DNA of 42,228 nt from contig JAKSYS010000552.1 in the NCBI GenBank assembly GCA_022925895.1, positions 1 through 42,228 on the forward strand, given 5' to 3'. This DNA is from Fragilaria crotonensis (lineage: Eukaryota; Bacillariophyta; Fragilariophyceae; Fragilariales; Fragilariaceae). Below, piece by piece: positions 19,603 through 30,805 of this stretch (the first letter of the stretch is position 1; the number at the start of each line of letters is the position of its first letter). The translations under genes and the position numbers were made by a program. The notes beneath the pieces are model-generated. The model was given only the letters and a program-made list of their open reading frames with translations. It did not search any database and was not told where the DNA came from.

Positions 19603-22519
19603 CTAGCAGGCGCCTTCATTGTGGTCTTTGTTTCCCTCCACTAGCAGCTTTTGTTCTTCAATCGCGGCAGTGTCGGAATTCTCATCCACTTGCTCTTCTC
19701 CCTTTTCATTGTCAGTCGCGAATGCAATGGCCGCTTGACTCGAGCAGGGCATTCCTGAATTCCAGTCGGCATCCAAGTAGCGCTCCGTAAGTGCTGGATC
19801 CTTGTACTTATTTCGGAATTCGTCAAAGGTGACTTGGTTAGTAGAGTTGGCCAAATCTTGATCCAAACAAAGGTGAACCGGCAAAGATTTCGCCACCTTG
19901 AAAAACTGGTCAAGACTGTTGATGAAAACGCAAGTTACGACGAACAGAGGAATCGTCAAGTATGCGCAGGTGCGTTCCCCCTCTACACTCATTAATCCAA
20001 TGAGCATCAGCTCAGCAATCACAAGGCAGGCCAAAAGGACTCTGACACCGTAAAGCCAAATCGTGCCCCCAGAATCTGGAGTGTTGGGATAATTGAAGAC
20101 AAACTGGTAGCGGTATACGCTACCAACCACCAAGAATAACGCCAAGCAAAACCAATTCACAATGGGCGTGATCACCGTGTATACAAATAGGATCAAGAAA
20201 TATAGTGGAAAGCGGGCCTGCAGCCTCGAGAAGTAAATCTTGTCGACCCCTGAAAGTGGCCGAAGACATCCCCGTGTGATGTTCCGTTCCTTCTCCGTCA
20301 ATCGGCGCCCCAGATTGGCACGGGCCACTGATTGTACAAGTGCCGTAACGCGAAACAACTCAAGAAGTGGGCCAACACATGTTGACACAATGATGATTTG
20401 TGTGAAGTAGCCGCTTTGTTTCGGAAGAGCTTCTGCGACGAGCTTGATAAACTCGATGGGACTCATGAAAGCCCCAGGGAGTGCATCGATAATGGACCCT
20501 GATAGGAGAGTGACACTTTCAAGGGCTAGTTAGATAATCTTCCAACGGACACTTGGATCGTCACGAGCAGGTCACAACTTACAAGAAGGTCTGGACGATG
20601 GTAAACGTTGCCATCTTCCAAAATGAAGATGCTTCGAGCAACGAACCGGATGCCGGGCATTCCAGTCGACTAACGGCCTTCAGGATGACTGGCAACAGAC
20701 CAGTGTTGAAAATCAGCAAGAGCAATGGAGAGAGCAATGCGAGGATCTGCTGAAGCCAGGCTGGCGGAGCATCATCATCACTAAGGAACCCGTAACACAT
20801 CCTGTAAGTTAACAATGAAAGTAACAACGAAGGTCCAGAAAATACAAATGGAAACAGTCGCGGCACAAGAAAGTAGGCGACCAGTCTTCAAGACTTCCTT
20901 GTCTTTTCCAACATTGCACCAGAATACATGACGTGGTTCATCAGGAGCAGCCACTGCGTCGAGAATCAGGGGCTCCGAATGCTGAAGCATTTGAGGGCAC
21001 AGTGCGTTGCGACCAAGCTGGTAAAAGTTACAAAACCAGCATCATCAGCCGTGCCATCCTCCTCCGAAAGAATTGCTGAAGAAATCATGTCGACGGTCGC
21101 ACTCACACTCGATAGAGCTTGCTTAAGTCGCTTATTCGACTTCTTGATTGCTTTCTTTGATTGCGCTACCAGCACCGGAAAGCGTCGACACCGTACTGAC
21201 GCTAGAGCGGATGCAAGCATAGCGTTGGCGAATGCATTCTTTGCTGTTGATATGGCTGAAGCCGTCGCACTTGGAAGACTCTCATCTGCCTCCATTGCCT
21301 GCGTGGATCTGTCTGTGGCAACAAAAGAAACCGTTTTGTCGTCACCATTCAAGTTTTCATCACTCACCGATATTCCTTGGCATTCACGAAAGGAATCTGA
21401 TGGCAACGCATCACCTTTTGAATGACTGGACTCAACAAGCCCGGAATGTTGCATCCTCAATCATGGTAATTTGCTCGTCAATTTTCTCATTGAGAGCCTT
21501 GAGAAGGTCCGTGAAGTGATCAATGGCGTCCACCTCGAATCGCTCATTCGTGCTTCGAACTGAGCAGCTAGCAGCTTTCCTGACCAGCAATGCTTGGGTC
21601 GCTTACCGTGTATCGCGAGCACTGCCAACGCATGTTCTAGACGGAGAATGCACTTGGCCCGCTTCTTCACCATGAGCTTCAAGCGGAGATATGCAGACAC
21701 ACATTCGCTTCTAGGACTGTGCAATAAGGAAATCGTGAGAAATAAGAAAATCAACCCAGAACATGGCAAAGGCGTAGTGCAGCCTTCTCACCGCGGTCAA
21801 TCCCGCACAATCGTTGAAAGTGCTCCTTCAAGAGTTCGTCTGACCGAAGAACTTCAGGAATGTTACGGATCAAAATTGTGTAGTTGCGTGCATTGAACCG
21901 CTGCAACCACGCATGTCGCTTTTCAATGAACCAACGAAAGTCCTTCTGTATACTATACATTGTATATCCAAAGAAAAAATAGGCTGCCAGGATTGTTGCG
22001 GCAAATCGAGGAGATCCTGACGGAAGTATTCTGATGGTTGTGTCCTGGCTGGATCCTCTTCATAATACGCATAATCTTGACTCCTATCAGATGTTGCGTA
22101 TACTGGAATGAGAATGATACTGATAACACATCCGAAACATGATAACCGAAAGCCCATATTCAGCACTCTTAAAAACACAAGGCATCCAAACCGATCGTTT
22201 GAGCAACTCGTTCGCTAAACGAGTACACCTTCCAGATCCAACTGATGTATCCAAATTGATCTTGAGCCAACGGTGTTTTGTGTTCCGGTATCCACTGCCG
22301 AACCGCAAAGGTTCGTGGAATGCGTTTGCGGACGTAGCAATAAACAACAAAACCACAGATAAAGATGGAACCATAAATGCGCATCGAATCTTGAAGGATA
22401 TGAGTGACATTCTCTTGGACCTCATCGTCGTTCGTTGAATTCGTTCCTTGAGTATCAAGAAACCGAGGGCTGATACGTTCCATGCCATCTCCCCAAGGGA
22501 TTTCAAAGGCAGATCTCAT
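19603..22519 (-). CDS. OSCA/CSC1/TMEM63-family membrane protein (DUF221), copy B, with several frame breaks
   Basis: Tandem paralog of copy A with both introns in the same places (21717-21791 and 20516-20582). The start is the ATG at 22519; the frame upstream lacks an ATG. It shows the same blocks: SIFICGFVVYCYVRKRIPRTFAVRQW, YTILIRNIPE, FVTFTSLVATHCAL, PDEPRHVFWCNVGKD, the seven-helix core with YRYQFVFNYPNTPDSGG, and an acidic tail. The frame changes near 22173, 21686, 21600, 21460, 20990 and 20810. Several are single-base losses in runs (CCC to CC at 21686, AAAA to AAA at 20990). At 22173 the break is in the identical T5 tract as in copy A. The part around 22150-22330 is clearly more similar to copy A than the rest, suggesting recent duplication or gene conversion. 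It is either a functional channel-like gene with consensus errors or a decaying copy. Confidence 0.78.
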
Positions 22520-23118
22520 GTTGTGGCTGTTGAGGAGACAGCGTAGGCCCGCGGTACGTTTCCAACTCAAATCTTTCCGGGCGCAATGTACAACAATTGA
22601 CTGACTTCCGGTGGCAGGGTCGGTTCACAGGAACTCGAGTCGTACACTGACTTGCGACTGTGTCCCCCACTGTGTCGGATGTCGACTACTGCAAAGACTC
22701 GAGCGAAACTGAAAGCGTTGTATAGGGCGGCTTGCCGGTGATCGAGCAGTTGTTTTCAAATCATGAGGAAAAAAACAGAGTGAGACATTCCGAAATTCGA
22801 ACTGCATTCTGCACTGCGGTCAAATAATTCAAGAAGCGGCAAGTGCTCCATCTGATGATAATGAGTCACGAGTCATGATGTCATGATTCATGATTCCATT
22901 GTAGTTGGCGATTGGCGCAGTGCCAGTACTTCTACTGTATACCGCGCGCAGCGTGCCGCACCTACTGTACTACAATTACCGACAGTGCACGTTCGACCCT
23001 GAATTAGCCCATGGGTATTCCCAGTAATTAAAGTCAACAAGCACCTGTCTTTCAGTGTGCTTACAATGGAGTCCATGGAGTTATAATAGTAACATCATAA
23101 TATGTTCTCAACCATGGC
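22520..23118. promoter_or_regulatory. Divergent promoter region with AP-1/CRE-like sites
   Basis: It lies between copy B (minus) and the SET gene (plus). The stretch 22860-22900 contains TGAGTCA (22862-22868) followed by GAGTCATGATGTCATGATTCA, a cluster of bZIP-type half-sites. A GTAC/TACTGTA-rich patch follows at about 22925-22975. Assignment as regulatory is inference from position and motif. Confidence 0.35.
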
Positions 23119-23832
23119 ATGAACATGTCGAGCAGCTCGATACTACTCAAGGTTCGCAATCTTCTTGTCAAAGATCATGCTCCGTTCGTTAAGGAGGGAC
23201 CAAGTACCATAGCTGGCCGGGGAGTCTTTGCCACGACGACGATTCCGAAAGACCAACTAGTTGCTCTCTATCCTGAATTTACTCTCCACCACTTCCACAT
23301 TTCTTGCAAATGCCTTTGATGACTCTGTCATTCCCACCTCGGAACTGTACTTGGCCAACAAAATCTCACCAGCGGGAATTCGTGTGGAGGACAACGCCTA
23401 CATTCTCAATCTGCCAGTCGGTGGCTTCTCGATGCGTGCTTGACGAGTGCGAGGGGCCGACCGCTCGACGAAAATCCATCGGCATGCGGACATCTCATCA
23501 ACCATTCTGCAAATGCGGCAAATGTTGACTTCATATCGTTCGTTTGGAGCGACGTAGTCGGTGACTCGTTGGTCGATACCATTCTGCACGACTTGCCGAA
23601 CGAAAGGAGGCAAGATGGAACACCGTGGTACTCTGACGGACATCACATCGTTCGATTTCCAAAATCTGATGACCTGGTTCAGCAATATCCTCATACCGTT
23701 AGTGGGGCAGTATTTGTAACCAAAGCACACATAGATCAAGGGGAGGAGCTCTTCCTGAACTACAAACTACGGAAACCTTACCCCAATTGGGCTCGAGAAT
23801 GGTACACAGGAAGTAACCGTTCAACAGATTAG
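23119..23832 (+). CDS. SET-domain protein (three apparent single-base deletions)
   Basis: Small SET protein of about 235 residues, beginning MNMSSSS. The SET core is visible in order. GRGVFATTTIPKDQLVALYP forms the N-terminal SET strand region. LANAFDDSVIPTSELYLANK and the INHSANAANVDF segment form the N-H-x-x-x-x-N cofactor motif. GEELFLNYKL provides the catalytic Tyr motif. The pieces lie in three frames. Single-base losses in doubled bases explain all the shifts: near 23275 (GG to G after LYP), near 23297 (AA to A) and near 23429 (CC to C). SET proteins use SAM to methylate lysine, on histones or other proteins. The target is unknown, and there is no PHD, MYND or pre-SET domain. It is convergent with the nucleoporin gene, 78 bp apart. 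Confidence 0.78.
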
Positions 23833-23910
23833 GCCTGAATCAACTTGAGTTTGCACTCGAAACAAGAACTCGCGGAATCCATCAATCTATACTAGTATTC
23901 GTGATTATTA

Positions 23911-26900
23911 TTAGGTATACCCCTTCAATGCGTTCGATTTCACATCGACATCACTGTTAGCAACAAGCTGCGACGCCAGTTTCATCGGAACGGCGCCAGC
24001 AATGCTCTCGTCCCAAATTGAGCTACCAGATTCCAAGGCTCGAGCTGGAGCTTTAAAATGAAATCCTGACAAGCTTTCCGCCAGAAAGCATGACATGGGA
24101 ACTTCTACCCTGGCCATCTCGGCGCAGTCCGGTTGGCCGTGTTCGCAATGGCAGCCTTGTGACGAACAAAACCTTTCGATAGCGTCAGCTTGAGCGTGAA
24201 GTCTTGCGATGTAGGACAACCGGTCTGCGAGGGGTTGCATTTCAATATCTTTAATTGCAAACGACAACTCAAAACTGCACAACAGTCGCGGTCAGTGATT
24301 CGTCCGGAGGCGAAAGGGCTTTGAGAATTTCCAGTGACTCCATCGTAGCACGAGAATTTTGAAACAAAAGAGTCGGGACCAACGATTCTTCAAGGGCCAA
24401 CCTGGCCTCGACATTCGAGACTTCTTTGAGGTGGCTTACGTACGCGAATAAGTCACCAATACTTGCGAATCGATCGGCCAACGCCTCCTCGAGCCAGGCG
24501 TTGGGTAGGCTGACCTTCTGAGTTAAGAAGCGCTGGGAGGACTTTTCTTCTGGCCAATAATGCTGCAGAACTATTTCCTTCGCTTGTTTCAGACGCCACT
24601 GACGCTGTGACGTCGGCCCGACGGACGAGAGCAAAGCATAAACAGCGCAATCCCATTTTCCGAACATATAAGTTGTGAAGCATAGCCACTTAGCAACCGA
24701 GCTTGCTCCATTTCAGTGAGAGGCAAGCAACAGTTCAGAGATGACAACACGCTGCTAACTGGAAAGTGCCAGCAAGGTCATGCTTGGAAGGCGTGTGGCT
24801 TGAGGGTTCAACAATGTCCCCAATGATACCTGCGATTCCAGGCCTTGGGCAATGGCATTCGCCATGCGAATAATTCCGTACAGAAGACTCTTAGCGCCTG
24901 AACGCTCCGACAACTGTTGACAGTGAAGTGGCTTTGGTGCAGGAGCAAGGCCGGCTGCAACAGCATGGTCATATTTTTCTATCAGCGACGCAAAATCGTA
25001 GGAACCACTGTCGTCCTTTGTCCCGTAGGTCAGCAGCAAGCCAAGTCTCATCATCCAATCACAGGAGGTATCGCCATTTCGATAGTGCTTCAAGGGAAAA
25101 TCGCCTCCCAAAGCATGTAAATTCTCAACAAAGTCGGGTCGATTTTTGCGGATGCTCCAGTCTGGTACCATTGTTGGACCTGGGAACGGATTAAGTCGGA
25201 CGAGCTGGCACCTGCGACAATCATTGCCGCAAGTTGCAAATACCCTTTGTCCGTCGCTATCGAGGCCGCTGCAGCAATATCTCCCGACGACAAAGCCGCA
25301 AAATGGCGCCAGGCGCGTCACCAATTTGTTTGGCCTCGAAATCCCTGCTTTGGCCGTCGCGGCACAGACACCATTCAGCCACCGGCGAAAAGCTTCCATA
25401 GTTTGCACGTTACCAATTGACATTGACAGGGAATCGATACCAGCCATTGTGTTGTGATTTTTTCGCGGAGCTTCCTGGTTTGTCTTCAACAGGCACAAAA
25501 CGAGGGCTAACGCTTGACTCAGGGCGGAGTTGGTGTACGACTTGTCAACGCGTGCACGGATCGTAACAACCATTTCCTCGATCGCCTTACCAAGTTCGAC
25601 GGTCGTCAGATCGTCCAAAGTGAAGCCGATGTCAACCTTCGACTTCGCATGTTTCGAATGCACATCGAGGAGAAGCACTGCCGTTTTAGTAGCGTCATCT
25701 TCGCAAACAGTGGCCGGTCTCGCACAAGCACAGTCCCGGAATTCAGGTGAAGGAAAGACCCGTCAGGTCTCCACCCAATTCGGAAACTTCGACCCATTCG
25801 AATTCCCATGTCAACACTCGATTTTGATAGGCCTTCCACGGCCATGATCCTCGAACAGATACCATTTCGGCGCTGACCAATCATCATATCAATCTCTGAC
25901 GGAGGATCTACCAACGAAAGGGAAAGCGGAATCCCCTCCTTTCCTTCGTCCTCAAAAACATCGTCCTCGTCTGTGTCCATTTCAACCAAAGCTGGCGATC
26001 CTGATTCGGCACGTGGAGACAAAAACATGGATTTGTATGCCTCCTCCGCCGCATTAGACACAGAGTCCGTTGGTGCCGAATCACTGACAAGCAGGACGTC
26101 GTCTTCAGCCATCATTTCCACGTCCGTGTCATCATCGTCATCGCGCGGAACTACAAACCTGGTGGGGCTCACATGCTTCTCCAAACCGGGGAGCGCCTCC
26201 GCGCCCCCTGCGTCAAAATCCACCACCGCGGTAGTCGGCGCTGGCATGGTCGGCGATGCCAAAGTCACGTTTGCACCAGCTGCAGCCGGCTGTTCATCTT
26301 CATCATCGGAGTCATCATCAACGAGTCGGTAACGACTGAAGTGATGAACTCGAAATTTCCAGATTCCCTGATCAGGATCGTACGAGATAAAATCAGCATC
26401 CTTCATCTCAGCGTTCGCTTTTCGTAGCTTCTTCAAAACTTCTCCTTAGCTTCGACAGTTGCATTGGCTCCGCCTTTAGGAAGATTTTGAAGAGCGTAAG
26501 CACCGCAGGTCCATTCAACTTTTCGCCAACGGCTGGTTTTGTCCCAGCAGCTTCTGGTCGTCATACAGAAATATCCTGGCGTTCAATGGAGACGATGGAA
26601 TCCAGATTAATTCCTCTGACATCGACCCTGCCTTCCCAAGCAATGCTGCCGTATCCATCCCGAGAGATGGTGAAGCCAGAAAGGGCAGCGAGTTCCGCCT
26701 CCGATTTCGACGCCAATTCCGACAATGATGGAGTGGTAACATATCCAAATTTGCTAAGCGTCGGCAAATAGCTTCCATTTGTGGGGCGCGTTGGAGTTTG
26801 TTTGGGAGACCCTACAACTCGGTTGTAAAGATCGTATGCGGTGTCAGTCGGAGTAGGAGGTTTCTTTCCAGATCCCGATGGTCCTCCCTCCTTCATGTTG

Positions 26901-29165
26901 AGCACTGTCGGACTTGGCACAGTCGGTGGTGATGTCAGTCTCAGCTGAAGCTGGAGTCGAAACGCCATTCTGGACTGAAATCGGGGTTACCACCGTTAGT
27001 TAAATCCAACCTCAACCGAATACCGGGCTTTGGGGTATTAGATTCTCTGATGATGAGACGCTTGGCAGACGACGCTGCAATCGAAGAAGGAGTGTGCATT
27101 GGAGTGCCTGCGGACCGAGAGCCTTGGAATGGTGAGCTGAAGGTACTTGAAGGGCTGTTCACACCAAAGCCACGCGGTTTAATCTTTTTGTTCCATCTAG
27201 GTGATGCACGGTAGGTTGTGCTAGATTCGGTGTATGGTGATACCCGCAAGACATCGGATTCCGGTAGTGACCCAGGAAAAGTAACTGACGCGTAAGCCGA
27301 CTTTCCACGCCAAACTTCCATCTTTTCCAAATCTTCGGTTTGCTGCTGAATTGCGGCAAGCCGTTGCTGTAAGGCTGCATCGGCTGCCTGAGGAATGATG
27401 TTCTGGGGCGGCGCCGTCGAATATGCATAGGCAGGCGCTTGGGCACCAAACATACCAGCGCCAGGGGCAGTTGGGACAGTGGCACCGAACAGAGGTGCAG
27501 GGGAAGGCGATCCAAAGAGTCCACCAGGTGCAGGTGGTGGAGCCCCGAACCCTCCAAACCCGCCAGGAGCAGGAGAGGGAGCGCCAAACAAACCACCTCC
27601 ACCGGGTGCCGGAGCTGGGGCACCAAACAAACCACCTCCGGCTGGACTAGGTGCACCGAAGGCCGGTGCTGGAGAAGGACTTCCAAACAAGCCGCCGCCT
27701 GAAGGAGCTGGTGCACCAAAGAGACCGCCCGGAGCTGGAGCGGGTGCACCGAAGAGACCGCCAGGAGCTGGAGCGGGTGCACCGAAGAGTCCGCCTGAAG
27801 CAGGTGCTGGTGCCCCGAATAAACCCTGGACGACGGTGCTGGCGCACCAATAATCCACCGCTCGAAGGAGCGGATGTTCCAAAGCAGGCAGGAGCTGCAA
27901 AGTTTTAGGAGGTGAGGCAAACGCACAAACAAAGCAGAACGACACGGTAACGCATGCAGAGTTAGGAGAAAACAAAACGAGTCGGCGAAGACCACGTACC
28001 AGGAGCACTGCCAAAGAGACCTCCCCCAGAGGCAGGGGCACTTCCGAATAGTCCACCTGAAGGAGCAGGCGCAGCCCCAAATGCAGACGGAGCTGGTGCC
28101 GGCGCTCCGAAGAGGCCGCCGGTCGACGGTGCGGGAGCACCAAAGCCACCAAATGCCGATGGTGCCGGAGCAGCACCAAAGGCAGAAGGGGCTGGAGCTC
28201 CAAATGGAGCTGGAGCCTGTGCTCCAAACGTGGATTGAGAAGGCTGTGCTCCAAAGCCACCAGTAGTAGACCCAAATCCAGTTGGAGCCGGCGCAGGCGC
28301 ACCAAAACCAAATCCGCCGGGAGTCGACGACGTGGCGGATCCATCTCCCCTGTTGCCAACACTGTAATCTTCATATCGCAATTCTTCAAAACTCTTTGCC
28401 TCGTACTGTGGCATTGCCGTGATGGATTGGAATGCAATGTGAGTTGTTGAATTTCCGTCTTGTGTTGTCGTGACATTAAAGGGAGCCACTTTGCTACCTA
28501 CTCCAGCAGTTGATGGCTGTGCCGACGCCGCACCAAATAATCCCCCCGATGGTGCAGGCGGTGAACCGAACAGGGACGGAGCTTGTGCCGGAGCGCCAAA
28601 ACAGATTGTGTTCCAAAGGCTGATGGCGCTGGTGCTCCAAAGCTGACGGCGCTGGAGCTCGAAGAGTCCACCAGTGGTTGAGCAGGAGCTGGTACACCGA
28701 ACGCACTGCCCGTACCGAATGCAGATGTTGGCGCGGAGCACCAAAGCCTCCAAATCCTGACGACGTGGGAAGGGATGATCCAAATCCAGTCGGCGCATTG
28801 GCGGAACCAAAAAGTCCACCCGTCGGTGCCGGTGCAGGAGCGCCAAAGAGCCCGCCGCTCGGGGCCGGAGCCGGTGCTCCAAAGGGTGTTTGGGTGGAAG
28901 GAGCTCCAAATCCTCCAGTAGGTGCCGGAGCAGGCGCTCCAAAGGCACCGAATCCTCCCCCGAAAGGTCCCGATTGAGCGGGCGCCGATGATGGCGCTCC
29001 AAAGCCACCAAAGGTCGGTTGTGGTTGCTGTTGTTGTTGCGGTGCGCCGAAGCCTCCAAAGGCAGGAGGGGCTGAGCTTCCAAAGGGTGCTGCAGGTGCT
29101 GGCGATCCAAAGGGCGTCGAGGAAGCTGGTGCCCCAAACGGCGAGCTGTTCGACTGTCCAAACAT
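23911..29165 (-). CDS. NUP98: Nup98-Nup96 nucleoporin precursor (several frame breaks)
   Basis: About 1,700 codons, close to animal NUP98 (about 1,800). The start is MFGQSNSSPFG. Residues up to about 600 are FG/GLFG repeats in GLFGAPAPAP-type units. Among them is a GLEBS-like motif (ITAMPQYEAKSFEELRYEDY, near 28360-28430), which in relatives binds Gle2/Rae1. One intron is at 27895-27999. Then comes the autoproteolytic domain (near 26770-26330) with SGFTISRDGYGSIAWEG, NLDSIV and the cleavage site HHFSRY, where relatives cut between F and S. The Nup96 part follows (SFRIGWRPDGSF, helical repeats, DPTLLRIYML, GKWDCAVYALLSSV), which joins the Y complex. The frame changes ten or more times, including T4 to T3 near 25100 and T3 to T2 near 27850. 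The product builds the nuclear pore scaffold and permeability barrier. Confidence 0.88.
27480..27835 (-). repeat. GLFGAPAPAP-coding minisatellite in the nucleoporin gene
   Basis: Tandem near-copies of about 27-36 bases encode Gly-Leu-Phe-Gly-Ala-Pro-Ala-Pro units. A second block occurs at 28060-29160. Such blocks expand and shrink easily, so repeat number may vary between alleles or be misassembled. Confidence 0.75.
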
Positions 29166-30805
29166 CTGATCCTTCAGCGCTTTTTAACTCCTAGAACGTC
29201 CTCAACACCAATCTATACTGTCTGCGCGGAAGGGTTGATTCGATTTTGAGCGGCGAAAACGTGATTAATGAGAGTGGAGATTTTGGAGTGCGGTGAGTAA
29301 CGGGTGACAAATAGGACGGGACAAGTTTGAAAACCGGAAAATCGATTCAATTCGATTTCCATTCCATTCACAGAAACGAGCTTGAAGACCCGTAAGTATT
29401 CAACAACAACCGAGAAGAGTTACGATGCAAGAAACAACTAACTCTACACCATCGCTTGATGACTTCAAAGTCGTGTACCTTGTCGATGGAATGACCTCTC
29501 TCTCGAACTCTCCACCTCACTTACGCGTTGATGTTTTAGTTGAGTCAAGCGACACCTGTAGTCAAGATGACGAGGCTGTGCAATCCGATGATACAGTAAC
29601 GTAACGTGCAACTTGCAATAGCCTTGCCCGACCTCGCCTTTCTATCAAGCGCAACTTGAAACGTATCACCCACTCTGTGTGTTGCGGGTTGGTTGCGGCA
29701 GCGGCCTTGGCTTTTCAATGTGTGATTTTGGTGCTGCACGCTGCAACGCAAATCTCTTGAGTATGAACTCTCGTGTACGTGTACATAAGCTCGTCGTACG
29801 CCTCCAGTAATGGTGCTGCAGTGTACCCAGTACCCATATACCGAGTACTGCTACCGATAGTACTGCACCAGCAATGCTACTCCGGAGCTGCTCGGTCGTA
29901 CTACATGTACCGTAGTCGTAATTGACAGCAGTGGCAGGTGGAGAGCGATATAGCTCCTCGCTTTATGTGTTATTTGCAGATGAGACTATAAGCTAATGCG
30001 ACAGAAGACGATATAACAAATATAACTACTGTCATTGACCTTAACGTCTGGTCGCTACGGAGTGTCTCACTGATGGCTCTAGGACAAGTCGTTACCATAC
30101 AATACACATGGTCGACGGAAAATGCATGTTCTCGGATGTAGAAATTGCTCACTTGCGTTGCAACTGATCGATTTGAATGGATGTGGTGATGACACATCTG
30201 CCTGTTCATTCTTTCGCTAACCCACCCGCCATCCCCAGCAACTCCAGGCCTGTGCTATGAACCATCCAGGAGCTTGTAGACTCTACTAGAGAATTCTAAC
30301 GTCATAACCACTGCGTTTTAGCCCACTATGCCACTGTATGATAGAGACCTACTAGCACTAGCGTATTCGTCACTGTGGCATTTTTCGGTACTACGCGTAG
30401 TAGCATGTATTGTACGCTGCATGTGTACTACGAGTAGCAGTACATGATCGATCTTCGTCCCAAATCTGTGACGAAACTTGAAGCTTTCAATCAACGTTGA
30501 TGATGGACAGCTGACAACAGCGACAAATGAGAATATGTGGTACTCGGAGAATTAGTAGTGGTATTCCTGTAGTCTACTTATATATTCAGTAGTAGTATGT
30601 CAATACTAACAAACCAAAACCTCTATGGCGAGAGGAAGACATCTGCCTTATCATAGCACTACGAGGTACTCGGAGTACTACAAGATCCTAGTAAATCAAA
30701 ACAACAGCTCAGAACAGCATCAACGACGACGACGACACAATCAGTAACACCAAATCCAACACCCGATATTGTGCACTCCTCCACATCGACTTGCTTGCTG
30801 AAATC
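29166..30805. other. Long divergent intergenic region, GTAC-rich
   Basis: It separates the nucleoporin gene (minus) from the bZIP gene (plus). GTAC motifs cluster at 29770-29915 (nine in about 145 bases) and 30385-30455, with more at 30660-30690. Apart from one small open frame (29425-29604) I see no gene, tRNA or named repeat. Confidence 0.45.
29425..29604 (+). CDS. Possible small acidic ORF, 59 residues
   Basis: An ATG-to-TAA frame with many Asp, Ser and Thr (start MQETTNSTPSLDDF). It lies 260 bp upstream of and divergent from the nucleoporin start. I recognise no family. It may be chance, a 5'-leader ORF or a short gene. Confidence 0.18.
   Translation: MQETTNSTPSLDDFKVVYLVDGMTSLSNSPPHLRVDVLVESSDTCSQDDEAVQSDDTVT

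Noticed and set aside
27479-27853. Long plus-strand Gly/Ala/Pro-rich frame (GAGAGAPKRPPGAG type)
   Set aside because: It is the antisense of the GLFGAPAPAP repeats of the nucleoporin gene; periodic sequence keeps several frames open by chance.
27480-29160. Regularly spaced repeats resembling a CRISPR array
   Set aside because: The units are coding, variable in length and encode FG repeats; there are no constant repeats with unique spacers, and the genome is eukaryotic.
29545-29751. Minus-strand 68-codon frame in the long spacer
   Set aside because: No recognisable motif; composition is typical of random sequence and it overlaps the other small frame.
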